A DNA stretch of 64,000 bases, from assembly GCF_003589595.1 (NCBI RefSeq), contig NW_020653993.1, positions 3,669,308 through 3,733,307 of the forward strand, written 5' to 3'. Positions 11,318-21,800 of the stretch are shown here, piece by piece. The notes below the pieces were generated by a model. That model saw only the letters and a list, made by a program, of their open reading frames with translations, was not told the origin of the DNA and did not search any database. Position numbers and translations under genes: made by a program. Origin of the DNA: Hyposmocoma kahamanoa. Lineage: Eukaryota > Arthropoda > Insecta > Lepidoptera > Cosmopterigidae. Numbering within the stretch: the stretch's first letter is position 1; each line of letters begins with the position of its first letter.

Positions 11318-11385
11318 TTCGTAAGGTAAGGTAAGGTGGCAGTACTTTCCTAAGGGAACTTTTTCACAAGGAACTCTACTGATAC
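11318..11385 (-). repeat. Inverted RepA head fragment
   Basis: AAGGTGGCAGTACTTTCC to ACAAGGAACTCTACTG is the RepA head on the minus strand. It abuts the plus-strand copy tail to head and so forms a foldback arrangement. Confidence 0.8.
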
Positions 11386-11660
11386 CTCATGTTCACTACC
11401 TACCAGGATAACATTAAAAATGGTCTTGTTTATTGCATTTACATTGTTTTTTCAGTGAAGTATGTTAATTAAATGCTTTACTTAACATTTAATTAAAAAT
11501 AATAAAAACTCATTGCAATAACAAAGCAGAAATGTAGTATAAACAAAAGAAAATTCCAGGCCTCCGAAAAAAATAATTTCTGGTGTTTGGAGGGAAAGGA
11601 CGAGTGTAGGTTGTACGGACAAAAAATAATATTAAAAATATGATATTCATTTGTTTTTGT

Positions 11661-11771
11661 GAAAGTACTTCACTAGTTTGTTACAATTATTATTAATATT
11701 AAGATCTAACACAAAGAATAGGTCCTTGAATCTGATAGGACTAGAACCTCTGTCTGCTGGGGCAACTTATT
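11661..11771 (-). repeat. SINE-2 copy, minus strand
   Basis: On the minus strand GGTTCTAGTCC (degenerate B box) is followed by ATCAGATTCAAGGACC, CTTTGTGTTAGATC and AACAAACTAGTGAAGTA, shared with the copies at 18.1 and 22.6 kb. Confidence 0.5.
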
Positions 11772-11879
11772 TGTATGTTCGATTTTTTAAATTGAAAAAA
11801 AAAACGTACCTCAAAAGTTTGCTTATCGGCTTTTTCCCGATTTCCATGGGATCCTCTTTTCAGATTCTGACTTCTTGGT

Positions 11880-12056
11880 AACTGATGGAGAAATTGGTGA
11901 ATACACGGACATGCCCGTAAAATTTGAGGATTTCCTTCGATTATCACTGAATCCCTTCATCAAATTCCGACTTGGTGACATTGGGACCACCACGAGAGTA
12001 CATCCAAACAAACAAACAAAAAAGATTAAAAAAAAATACATACAGCCGAACGTATA
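11880..12056 (-). repeat. RepC copy, minus strand
   Basis: GACTTGGTGACATTGGGACC, AAACAAACAAAAAAGAT and ATACATACAGCCGAACGTAT look like the reverse-strand end of RepC. The 60-83 codon frames on both strands here are not genes. Confidence 0.5.
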
Positions 12057-12079
12057 ATCTTGTGCCGTTGGCACTGGGT

Positions 12080-12480
12080 CGTTTTTTATTCCAAAATTCG
12101 GCTGGAATTGCGGTTACGGTCCATGGATTACGCTATTGAGAAATGTTAACAACTCAATTTTGACCTATTATTGATTATATGGACATCACTAACATGTGGT
12201 TTCAACAAGACGGTGCCACAAGTCACTCGGCCATCGAAACAATGAATTTATTGCAAACCAAATTTCCCGATCGCATAATTTCACGAAATTCAGCCGTTCA
12301 GTGGCCAGCTCGATCACGTGATTAACACCGCTGGATTATTTTTTATGGAGTTTTGTTAAAGACAGGGTCTATACGGAGCCAACAGAAATGATTGCAGTCT
12401 TAAAACTCAAAATGTTGTCAAAAAGTGATTAAAAACTTTGATGAAAAAATTGACATCTAACTGTGGTCGTGGTAGACATT
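12080..12480 (+). pseudogene. Tc1/mariner-superfamily transposase remnant
   Basis: The plus strand reads FFQNSAGIAVTV, then DITNMWFQQDGATSHSAIET and, after frame breaks, LTPLDYFLWSFVKDRVYTEP. The FQQDGA.SH block holds the second catalytic aspartate and the TPLDYF block a third acidic residue, as in insect transposases of the IS630-Tc1-mariner group. Frameshifts and stops separate the blocks, the N-terminal half is missing, and no inverted repeats were found. It is dead. The exact family is unresolved. Confidence 0.75.
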
Positions 12481-13109
12481 TTTCAGATATCATTTTTCAT
12501 TCATAATGCCAAATCTTACTTTTTTTAGTACAATAAAAATTTGAATCATTGTCATCTACATTTATTGTTTTAGTTTGATTTACAAAACAAAGTTCTTGTT
12601 GAAAAACCCTATATTTTGTTTAAGAATAGCGCTAGTGACCCATATTACGAAGCCTTAATTTATAAATTAATTTGTAACAAACATGCCATTTATTGACACG
12701 TATATTTGTCAAAGCTCAGAAAATAACTTTAGCTCATGATCAATTAATTACATTGAAGGTCACCCCGAAAACCTGGCCCTTGTCAGAAGAATATTTAGAC
12801 GCTTGAAAAAACAAAGAATGGCCACCAGTGACAAATAATACCTTAGTATTGTTCAGGTGATTGATTGTGCTGCGTTCATAACAAAAAACAATTTGTTTAA
12901 CTGGTTTCAAGTCTCTATTTGTCTAAATTAAACATCGATTCGTTGGATTATAACTTTCCACGGTTATTCATAGCCGTATTCAATTGAAATTACTATTTAG
13001 ATTTGGATACGGTGGTATAAAAATGGTATAAAAATTCGAGTGTAATATGATTCGTTTCCTTGTGATTTTCTAAGTTGAATGTTCTAAGTTTACTACCACA
13101 GTACTAGTT
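12481..13109. other. Non-coding, nothing recognised
   Basis: AT-rich. TAGTACAATAAAAATTTG near 12530 may be the 3' end of the transposase remnant. No gene. Confidence 0.45.
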
Positions 13110-13262
13110 TTACTGCCACAGTAATGTGAGCATTACTGCATTCCGGTTTAGAACGGAAAGGGTGCTGGTGACATGGCTGCGTGGTACAGCAACTGTTATG
13201 GACTGGCGTGTCGCTTACCACCAGGCGCACGTTTTATACGTCCCGTCACATGGTTAAAAAAA
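13110..13262 (+). repeat. RepA copy with internal deletion
   Basis: CAGTAATGTGAGCATTACTG and GGGTGCTGGTGACATG are joined to CAACTGTTATGGACTGGCGT and CGTCCCGTCACATGG. About 120 bases of the RepA middle are missing. Confidence 0.75.
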
Positions 13263-13448
13263 CATTGATACAAAGTCTAAATACTACTAAAAACCATTTA
13301 GGTACCTACCTACATAGTATATTTAATGAAATAAGTGCCACAACAGAAATTACCCGGTTTCCAGACCAACGGAATTCACTGTAATACGATAAAGCTCCTT
13401 AATATAGATTTAAAGAAAAAATCTATTTAGGAAATGAAATTTAATGGA

Positions 13449-13503
13449 GGAAATTTTTGTAGCAGTAGAGCTTCTTGTGAAAGAGTCGTCCAGGGAAGTA
13501 ATG
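13449..13503 (+). repeat. RepA head fragment
   Basis: GTAGCAGTAGAGCTTCTTGT, GAAAGAGTCGTCCAGGGAAG. Only the first 55 bases of RepA are present. Confidence 0.75.
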
Positions 13504-13594
13504 TTTGTACTCGTTCTTTTTATCAGTTTTATAAACAAAAATTAAACTTTTTTTTCGGATCTCAATTTGTATGAATCAAGTATCAAGACGTTTC

Positions 13595-13665
13595 TCTAAA
13601 CTACATGCATGCATGCTACATCGTCGACCTCATCGTCACTTTCCATCAGGTGAGATGGAGGTCAA
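13595..13665 (+). mobile_element. LINE 3' tail (CR1/RTE-like)
   Basis: CTACATCGTCGACCTCATCG, TCACTTTCCATCAGGTGAGA and TGGAGGTCAAATGCG match, in inverse orientation, the segment at 27541. A 'CATCAGGTGAGAT' tail is common at lepidopteran LINE 3' ends. Confidence 0.55.
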
Positions 13666-13703
13666 ATGCGCACTTCTTTTTGATAAAAAATAAATATAAA
13701 AAA

Positions 13704-13750
13704 AATAGTCTCATTTCCTTTGTGTAACAATCGCGAAAACCTAAAGCCCG
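13704..13750 (+). repeat. RepD fragment
   Basis: TAGTCTCATTTCCTTTGTGT, AACAATCGCGAAAACCTAAA matches the end of the RepD copy at 15480-15612. Confidence 0.55.
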
Positions 13751-14429
13751 ATAACAATAACTACTCTTTTCAATGAGACGATACGAAGCCTAAAGTGACT
13801 AGCTGTTGACTGTACTTATATAGAAAGTTATTGAATCTTCATATATGGCGTTAGAATATCATTTCCGCCGAAACAAATAGAAACTCCGTAAATTGTTCGT
13901 CAAACAAACAACCCTGTCGTCTTTATAATATTAGTAAAGAAGTGTGAATTATTTTGTCACGTAGTGAGAAATTCCTTAAGTTTTTTTTATTTCATAACAC
14001 AACTAGAAATACGAGTATCACACAAACCGCAAAGTCTACTTCAACTATAACATTGGAAGACGCAATCATGTAAAAAAACTTGTCTTACGATCCATCATAC
14101 AAGTAGCAACTATATAAGTAAGAACTGTCTTTCAATACTATTGCGTACGATCACAAAGCTCTAACTTTATTGGCCAATCGTCACATGTCTTCAACAATTC
14201 ACTAGCGTAAATTGAGCTGTGGAGCAAAGAATTACGTAAGAGAGGTAAGGTCACGTTAAAGTGGAGTGCGTGTGTGAGGATTTTTTCTTGAGGTCAATAA
14301 ACTAGTGCGAGAGAGACGACCTTATCAATTATCGATAGATGGCGGCGCTAGGTTTATATACAGGGTGCTTTTTAATCAAGCTCATTTAAAACTTTAAAAT
14401 TATTAGCTGCGGAGAAATAAGAAGTATAA

Positions 14430-14904
14430 TAGGGGTTAAAGTATGAAATTGCCGATTTGTACTGAAAATNNNNNNNNNNNNNNNNNNNNNNNNNNNNNNN
14501 NNNNNNNNNNNNNNNNNNNNNNNNNNNNNNNNNNNNNNNNNNNNNNNNNNNNNNNNNNNNNNNNNNNNNNNNNNNNNNNNNNNNNNNNNNNNNNNNNNNN
14601 NNNNNNNNNNNNNNNNNNNNNNNNNNNNNNNNNNNNNNNNNNNNNNNNNNNNNNNNNNNNNNNNNNNNNNNNNNNNNNNNNNNNNNNNNNNNNNNNNNNN
14701 NNNNNNNNNNNNNNNNNNNNNNNNNNNNNNNNNNNNNNNNNNNNNNNNNNNNNNNNNNNNNNNNNNNNNNNNNNNNNNNNNNNNNNNNNNNNNNNNNNNN
14801 NNNNNNNNNNNNNNNNNNNNNNNNNNNNNNNNNNNNNNNNNNNNNNNNNNNNNNNNNNNNNNNNNNNNNTGCAATAAAACGGCAATTTCATACTTTAACC
14901 CCTA
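14430..14904. mobile_element. Inverted repeats flanking an assembly gap
   Basis: TAGGGGTTAAAGTATGAAAT continues to TGCCG at 14430-14454. Its exact reverse complement stands at 14880-14904, on the other side of a run of 400 Ns. The arrangement is that of a TIR transposon, possibly mariner-like, whose interior was not assembled; the true interior length is unknown. Confidence 0.6.
14470..14869. other. Assembly gap, 400 N
   Basis: A run of exactly 400 undetermined bases, probably a scaffold gap of conventional or estimated length. Open frames called across it have no meaning. Confidence 1.
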
Positions 14905-15024
14905 ATATTTATTTTAATTATGACGTGACGTGTATGAGTGACGCAGACACGGGTGCGTTTTTTAAATTTAAATTTATTTGAAAGAAAGAAAGACAGAAAG
15001 AAGAAAGAATTTGTTATTTATTCT

Positions 15025-15331
15025 TCTTTTTTTATAGTATCAAGTGACGGAACGAATAAGTCGTGTGCCTGATGGTAAGCTACACGCCTGTCCATAACAG
15101 TTGCAGTGCCACTCAGAGCTTTAAATCGCAAAGATCTGAGGGGACTGCCACTGCGCCCGTCACCCTGAGATATAAGTTGACAGGTTCCATGTGCCTGTAA
15201 TTTCACCAGCACCCTTACCCTTCAAAACTGGAACACAGTAATGCTGACGTTACTGCTTGGCGGCAGAAATAGGTAAGGTGACAGTACTTCCCTGGACGAA
15301 CTCTTTCACAAGGAGCTCTATTACTACAAAA
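15025..15331 (-). repeat. RepA copy, near full length
   Basis: Runs from TTTTTTTATAGTATCAAGTG to GAGCTCTATTACTACTAAAA on the plus strand, i.e. tail to head. It is one of the most complete copies and serves as a reference for the family. An AAAGAAAGAAAGACAGAAAG microsatellite lies just left of it. Confidence 0.9.
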
Positions 15332-15479
15332 CTATTACCACTACTACTACTATTGTTTATTCCGTAGTTTATTAGTATAATTTTAGATAATGTATTTTTA
15401 TTTCAAAAGGTTTTTAGTTTTCAAAGGGTTTTTTCAGGGGTCAAGGTTTTTAATATTAATAGATAATAGGAAATGAAAG

Positions 15480-15612
15480 TATTTTTCGGGATTTAAATCG
15501 CGTATAATCTGGCCCTTTACGGTTGACTGTCAACCGTGACCATGGGACCTGTAAAGGGCCCGAAACAAAAATAGTTTCATTTCCTATGTGTAACAATCGC
15601 GAAAACCTAAGA
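15480..15612 (+). repeat. RepD copy with nested hairpin
   Basis: ATGGGACCTGTAAAGGGCCC, TAGTTTCATTTCCTATGTGT and AACAATCGCGAAAACCTAAG recur wholly or in part at 13.7, 18.8, 21.8, 42.7 and 47.3 kb. In this copy GGCCCTTTAC (15511) pairs with GTAAAGGGCC (15551), and inside it ACGGTTGAC (15519) pairs with GTCAACCGT (15529). The class is unknown. Confidence 0.65.
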
Positions 15613-15800
15613 ACTCGCTATTAATAGATAAATAATGCTTTTGGTAGCACTAGACTTCTAGTATAATGAGTTCGTTTAGGTTATTGAGATATTTTTATAC
15701 CAGTATCGCGAATTGGTATCTCGATGGAGTATGATTATGGAATAGAAATGAAAAACTGAAGAATATGTTCAAACAATCACAAACACAACAATAACCACAT

Positions 15801-16185
15801 CGCACCCTAAGTAATATAAGGGCACAATCCAAAAAAAGTAGATTTTTGGGAAATCGCGTATTAAGATTCTGGATTCCTACATTACACCTATTTTTTCAAA
15901 TAACATGCTTATTATTTAAGTTATAAATATGAAATTTGGCAGATTTGTTCTTTGATAAATGTATTATAAATAGCAATAAAAAAAAAAATATATATAAATA
16001 AATTCCATAAGTTTCAAGCAAGTTAAAAAAACACTTTCAAGTTAGACCCATATAGTACAAAAAATATAACAGAAATATGGAGCTATATAAGTTTGATCCC
16101 ATTTATTATTTAAGTCCCTATCAATTCCCAAATTTCCCAAAAATCTACTTTTTTTGGATTGTGCCCTTATATTACTAAGGGTGCG
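15801..16185. mobile_element. MITE with 54-bp TIRs and ACAT target duplication
   Basis: The arms 15801-15854 and 16132-16185 are reverse complements with one visible mismatch (CGCACCCTAAGTAATATAAG at the left end). ACAT stands immediately outside both ends (15797-15800 and 16186-16189). The 277-bp interior is AT-rich and non-coding. A four-base duplication rules out Tc1/mariner (TA) and hAT (8 bp) and would fit groups such as Sola or Chapaev, but no transposase is present to decide. Confidence 0.9.
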
Positions 16186-16435
16186 ACATATACAGTATGA
16201 TGTCATTCTTTAAACACCAAGCGAACGATTTAATTCTATACGTATAGTAAAAGGCGCGTGCGCGGCGTGAGACGACCCGCGCTATGCAACGTGAGTGCAC
16301 CGCGAGATTATGCGAATGTGTGCGTCCGTACAAGGCACACGGCGGCGGTGGACACATACAAGCAGCGCTGCTACCTTTGTACGGAATTACATTACTTATG
16401 TTATTGTACTATGATGGTACTACCACCATACCTAT

Positions 16436-16476
16436 TTATGCTGCCAGTCAGTAATGTGTGCATTACTGTTTTTTGA
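16436..16476 (+). repeat. RepA fragment
   Basis: CTGCCAGTCAGTAATGTGTG, CATTACTG matches the RepA middle. Very short. Confidence 0.5.
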
Positions 16477-16964
16477 TTTGGTACTACTAATTCTATTCAA
16501 CTAAGTCTATTAGAAGCCCGAAGCAGAAGGCAAAGTTTTTCATCACATTTGCGAGGAAATAAATAGAATGATAATTTATTTCCTGTGTGGATAAATATCG
16601 CACAAATATCAATACACACCAATTACAGATTTTGCAAATGACAGGTTTCTTTTGTATTTTTTTTGTATAAACAGCTAACTAAGTATTGACCATAAATAAT
16701 ACAACTCGAGCCAAAATGTTTTAAAAGTTTAGTTTTTTTTTCTATATTTCAAGCTTATATAAAATAATTCAGATTTAACGAGCATTAAATTTTTTTACTT
16801 AATCTTAATATCCGCGAGAAGCACAATGCAATTAAATTAAAAAAAAACTCATTACCGCTATAAGGTGGTAATGAAATGATAAAGCCCGCGAGCGTAATTC
16901 GGCACATAATTGCATGCGTGTTATGGTACTGTTTACGAGCAAGTGTGATGAAAAACTTCACGTA

Positions 16965-17096
16965 ATGGGACTTGACATTACACCTCAGGGTGATGAGTGC
17001 AGTGGCAGTGCCATTTAGACCTTTGCGATCTGAAGCTATGTTGCTTACCACCAGACGCACGACTTGTTCATCCCGTTCTTGTGATCATAAAAATTG
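16965..17096 (+). repeat. RepA 3' half
   Basis: GGGACTTGACATTACACCTC, GCAGTGGCAGTGCC and CCACCAGACGCACGACTTG, ending in TGTGATCATAAAAATTG. Part of the middle is deleted. Confidence 0.75.
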
Positions 17097-17692
17097 TAAA
17101 AATTATAAGTTTTGGACCAGTTACTTTTAAAACTATATGGTTTAATGAAACTTTGATATACTTATTAGACTTTGATATTCTTAAATTTAAGTTTCTAGAT
17201 CGTGTCTACGAAACATCATTAAGTTTGATTAGTTAGTTTACAAAATAGGTTCAAACTTCGTTACTATTATCTTAATTACATCTACTATCTTCTTCGCTTG
17301 AATGGCAAATGGGTCTAAAGGCTTGCTAGCTATTATTGAACGCAAAAATGGTACAGTTAACAGCACAATCAAGCTATATAGTTTTGTTCCAATATTGCCT
17401 CCAGTGCAACGAATCAAGACCCGTGAATGCGTAGTTTGATATGCTGCCATCTGTAAATTAGCAGTAGTAGTATAGATTTTGTTTGTGTTGTCCGTGCAAA
17501 GAACGTGTTTAAATTTTCGTAACACAACGAGGGCCATTTGACATATTGCACCCTCAAGAATAAAGTGACATGATACGAGAAGTAACATTTTGGAGAAAAG
17601 ATACGATTGAATCGATTTTTAATATCCAATAAATTTACATTTAGCGGTATATTAATAAAAACCTCAAAATAATGCAGTATTTTTAGTAAATG
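17097..17692. other. Non-coding; unrecognised open frame
   Basis: The longest frame (17238-17588, minus, 116 codons) is hydrophobic at its start but shows no domain, splice signal or codon pattern that persuades me it is a gene. Confidence 0.4.
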
Positions 17693-17989
17693 ACTTTTTT
17701 TATAATATCAAGTAACGGGACGAACCGGTCGTGCGCCTGATGGTAAGCTACACGCCTGTCTATAACAGTTGCAGCTTAAGTCGTATAAATCTGAGGGGCA
17801 CTGCCACTGCGCCCGTCACCCTGAGACATAAGCTGAAAGGTCCCATGTGCCTGTAATTTCACCAGCACCCTTACCCTTACAAACAAGAACACAGTAATGC
17901 TGACATTACTGCTTGGCGGCAGAAATAGGTAAGGTGGCAGTACTTCCCTAGACGAGCTCTTTAACGAGGAGCTCTATTGCTACTAAACT
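17693..17989 (-). repeat. RepA copy, near full length
   Basis: Runs from CTTTTTTTATAATATCAAGT to GAGCTCTATTGCTACTAAAC on the plus strand, with a short deletion in the CAGTTGCAG region. Confidence 0.9.
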
Positions 17990-18069
17990 GACCGGTTATT
18001 TTGTTTTTTTTTTATTTTGAGTCTAACTTGAAATTAAGACACGAGTCGAATTGGTTTTTATTGAATATT

Positions 18070-18170
18070 GGTTTTTATGATTACTTCACTAGTTTGTTAC
18101 TATTACTTATTAATACAAACATCAAACACAAAGAAAAAATTTCTTTGATCTGATAGGACTGCCAGACGAA
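18070..18170 (-). repeat. SINE-2 copy, minus strand
   Basis: TTCACTAGTTTGTTACTATT, TTATTAATACAAACATCAAA, CACAAAGAAAAAATTTCTTT and TCTGATAGGACTG match the copies at 11.7 and 22.6 kb. Confidence 0.5.
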
Positions 18171-18638
18171 GAAAGAAAATTTCCTTTACGTACTTGTAAA
18201 TTTCGTAATCTTTAGTTGAAAAAGCCTTTTCATTTATTAAACTTTGATTTAATAAATGTTAAACTGCTAAAATTTTCAGCTGTTTCTGGTTTATCACAAA
18301 ATCTTATTAAAAAGCATTTTGTTTGATTACGATTTGTTCCAATAAAGTTTGAATAAGGCTCTACTAAGATGTTAGAAGAATTTCTGATTAATTTAAATAT
18401 TTATGTATGTTACTGTTTTTTATTCTCACTTTCTTTTGTTTCTCTACAGTCGGTCTTTTTTGAAGACAGTAAAATAGCCATGTAATCGACAGGTTTATCT
18501 ATTCTATAGATTGTGAAAGAAGGTAAAATTATCCCAAAAATATCTGGTTTGTGAACGTTACGACCTTAAAAAGGACTTATTATAAAAATAAATGTGATGG
18601 CCTATACTAGTATTGGAATAAATTTTTATTTATATATA

Positions 18639-18757
18639 CATTTTTTTTATAGTAAGTGACGGGACGAACAAGTCACGCGCATAATGATAAGCTATACGCC
18701 TATTCATAGCTTTAAATCGCAAAGACCTCAGGGGCACGCCCGTCACACTGAGTATAA
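18639..18757 (-). repeat. RepA tail half
   Basis: TTTTTTTATAGTAAGTGACG, GGACGAACAAGTCACGCGC and AAATCGCAAAGACCTCAGGG. It is followed directly by a RepD fragment (18758-18815). Confidence 0.75.
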
Positions 18758-18815
18758 TACCGAAATAGTTTCGTTTCCTATGTGTAACTATCGCAAAAAC
18801 CTTAGAACTCGATAT
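18758..18815 (+). repeat. RepD fragment
   Basis: CCGAAATAGTTTCGTTTCCT, ATGTGTAACTATCGCAAAAA, CCTTAGAACTCG. Confidence 0.6.
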
Positions 18816-19070
18816 ATTGTCCTCTTTATATTTTTAATAGTCTTAGTTCTAAAATCAAAATTTACGATTGAGATGAACCAGTGGCCAGCTGTTGGACGAA
18901 TAATGGGTCAATGGTGATTCAAATGCTTCCAACACCAAACCACTTCGGCTATTTATTTGCATGAGCGTAACCAGCATTTAGTCGATAGTCGATGGAATAT
19001 TTATCGACTGCAATCACTAGCTGCTTGTAGCGCAATGAATTGTAATTTTAGTCCCTCTTGAAAGATTAAC

Positions 19071-20557
19071 TTTTGTCAGTTTCTAAAAAAATACTTTACT
19101 CATTAAGTGCGTAACTAATTGAGATACAAATTACATTATCTCAGACATCTCATAATGCGTAATGGTAAGTTCACAAGTTCAACGTTTACAACAGCAAGAA
19201 GCTGGAATGTTCAGTTTTCCTTTTCGCTACACGCGTCTGTTAGTCATTCAGCTTTGGAGTCCATTGAAAACCAGCATCACAGCCTGATCGCGGCTTTGGT
19301 TTTAGCGGAATGAGATCATTTTCCGTGGGTCACATCCGCATACGTGACACGTTTGCTTTTGAAATTATTTTCCTCGTTGTTTTTTGTTAAAACCTTACTA
19401 CTGTTTAGTACCAATGCCCAATTGTATTTTATAATCTTTACTCAAATAACTCAAATGATGTGGCCAGACACTGATGTCCAAGATACAGGTTTGTGCCTAG
19501 TTAGTAATCAGAGTTCAGCAATCAATTTGTACAATAACTACTTACTTTTATGTGTAACATGTGGTGCTTTGTTCATCTCTGTACAAATATTTGTACAAAT
19601 ATTGGTGCTTCATCGCCAAAAGTAGTTTGAAGCCGAGCGAAGCTCCGCTGAGGTGTCACATTACACTTAAAGTCGTAGAAAATCATACTATCAAAATTTT
19701 CCCGAGTTAAATCCATGGTGATGTAGACAACTAATTTCTAAAATGACGCCACAATGTAACAACAAGTGACAGTCAGATGAAACAAACTGTATTCTACAGC
19801 TAAAGAATTTCATTTTCAAATGTTGTAATTACTTTTTAAATACTGTTTATGTAAGTGGCCAGTTCGGGAAACTTATAGTGCGCCCTATGTACTTATATAA
19901 GTACCGGTAATTTTTTACTTATCTGGTAGCTTATGATATTTCTCTCTTTCTCTCTTGCACGCTGTTGCCCGCTTCTGTTGGTCTTTGCTCTCACTGCCTT
20001 GAATTATTCTTCCACCTTCTATATAATTAAACTAAGTCTACCACGTTTACGTCAGTCTTGTGGGAATTTAAGACAGATTTTGCTTACGTAGTTGTCACTT
20101 CAATGTTTATGGCATTGCAATTAATAGATTTATCAATTCCAACTTACGATCCTATCGATAGCTCTATATGACCTTTGAAAGTCATATATCGGTATTCAAA
20201 TTATCGACAGTTGCGAGTTCAAAGCTAAGGAGAAATGTTAACGTAGACTGTAACAAGAGCAACAAAGTGAAACAAACGAACGAAACATGCTTGTATCAAT
20301 TGGTTTTCCTGCCCGCAAAGAAAAGAGAATCGAGTTAAACTTTATTCGATACTAATTTAATCGACCTTTGTTAGTAACGTGGCTTTTATTTTTATTTGTG
20401 TTGTTTATAGATTGCAAATAAGATTAACCCATAGGCCGTATGCTAATGTCCTTTAATGTCAAAACAATTGGCATTTGAAACGATCTTAAAAGATAAACAA
20501 TAGCGTTTAAAGCAATATCGAAACATGATATCCATCACATCCTTTACAAATGAAGAT
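19071..20557. other. Non-coding; one mariner-like terminus
   Basis: GGGAAACTTATAGTGCGCCC at 19868 matches the bases that follow the mariner pseudogene at 61.95 kb (GGAAACTTATAGTGCGCCTC) and is probably a solo terminal repeat. The frame 19344-19625 is hydrophobic with no domain. Confidence 0.4.
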
Positions 20558-20993
20558 CACTTAAGAGGGAGCATGCCAAAAAAGTTTTGACGTTGGCTCC
20601 GCCCAAATTTGTGATACAAATATATGCCTGAAGTTCGCGTGACATGCGACAGGAGATGTTGAATTTTGCGCATTAAAAGTACCAAATTCGTTTTAGCGGA
20701 ATGAATCCGTAGTGACAGTTGCCGATCATGCGTAAATATAATCAATTATCTAATTTTTGTCCTAATAACCTGTAGCATTTCGAGGATAGATCGAAAAAAT
20801 GTGAAAATTAGAGGTCATTTCGTGATTTTTATCTATCGAGGAAACTTTATTGTTTTATGTTTCTGATTAATGTCTATGCTTGAATATATCGTGTAGTTAC
20901 TCATACAATATTTTAATTTTAACTTTAAAGTGGATATACCCCTCCAAAATAAAATTGAAGATTAGGAATTTTTCCTCTGCTCCCTCTTAAGTG
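20558..20993. mobile_element. TIR element with TTAA-containing ends
   Basis: CACTTAAGAGGGAGCA at 20558-20573 is the exact reverse complement of 20978-20993. TTAA sits near both outer ends, so the element can be read either as having 16-bp TIRs or as a TTAA-duplicating (piggyBac-like) insertion with GAGGGAGCA termini. The interior (about 400 bp) is non-coding. Confidence 0.7.
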
Positions 20994-21756
20994 TTGTTCA
21001 CCGCACCCGATATACCTCTTATCTCACATCCCTTCCTTCTACTAGAAACTGACATTCTGATTTAATTTAATTGGTAATCCTTGTAGAGCTGAGGAAAAGG
21101 AGTGGGCTTTTGGTACTTTGTTGTATCAGACCTCTCTCTTCCAGGAGGAGGGCGTGAACTCCCGTCTGTTTGGCGCATCAGTGTCTATGTTTCGCTCGGA
21201 ACGTAGGGTTGTCACATGACTGTTTTACTTGTTACTGATTATAAAACATAACTTAAAAAAACAAGGTATTTATCATAGTATTATCGCGCTATATGGAGAA
21301 AACTTTTGTTAAATGCAGTACTTATGTTTTGATATTTTAACTCATAATGTCCAAATTTAAAGACACTTGCGTCCCGGGATTGCTAGTCAAAATGCCATTG
21401 TGAACATTTTCGTCTGAACATCGACAATAGTTGAACCTCAATATCAAATTAGGCACTCTGGTCTACATTTAAAGACCATTCATCTTACACCCACAATGCT
21501 AACGATGTTCCAAATACCCTATCTACTAGTTGACACTATTTCCTTCGACGTTCTCTGTGCGCTATGGTTACGTGATTAGCGAACACACGGTGTTTTGAAC
21601 AAACTAGTTGTATCAAAATTATCATTTCAGGTATTATCATTAAAATAACGACACAGGTATGGTCCACAAAAAAGGAAAATTGTATTGTATTTTTTTCAGA
21701 TCCCAAATCAAGTACATACATATGTTTTTTTTCGCCATGCCTAATATCTATCCTAT
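20994..21756. other. Non-coding, nothing recognised
   Basis: Only frames of about 60 codons, without motifs. Confidence 0.45.
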
Positions 21757-21800
21757 ACTGACGATCGGCATGGGACCTGTAAAGAGCCCAAAACGTTGCG
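21757..21800 (+). repeat. RepD fragment
   Basis: ATCGGCATGGGACCTGTAAA, GAGCCCAAAACG. A related end (AAAAACCTTAGAACTAGAT) lies 200 bases further on, at 21998. Confidence 0.5.

Larger units (their letters stand above)
18446..19070 (-). mobile_element. Degenerate TA-type TIR element with RepA nested inside
   Basis: The left end (CAGTCGGTCTTTTTTGAAGA, CAGTAAAATAG) resembles the right TIR of the element at 36031-36577. The right part on the minus strand (AGCTAGTGATTGCAGTCGAT, CGACTATCGACTAAATGCTG) matches the interiors at 36.1 and 32.9 kb. A RepA copy (18639-18757) lies within. The boundaries are approximate. Confidence 0.45.

Noticed and set aside
14386..14891. Three long open frames of about 150 codons
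   Set aside because: They consist almost wholly of undetermined bases in the 400-N gap.
17238..17588. 116-codon minus-strand frame
   Set aside because: No motif, no splice signals, and composition like the surrounding non-coding DNA.
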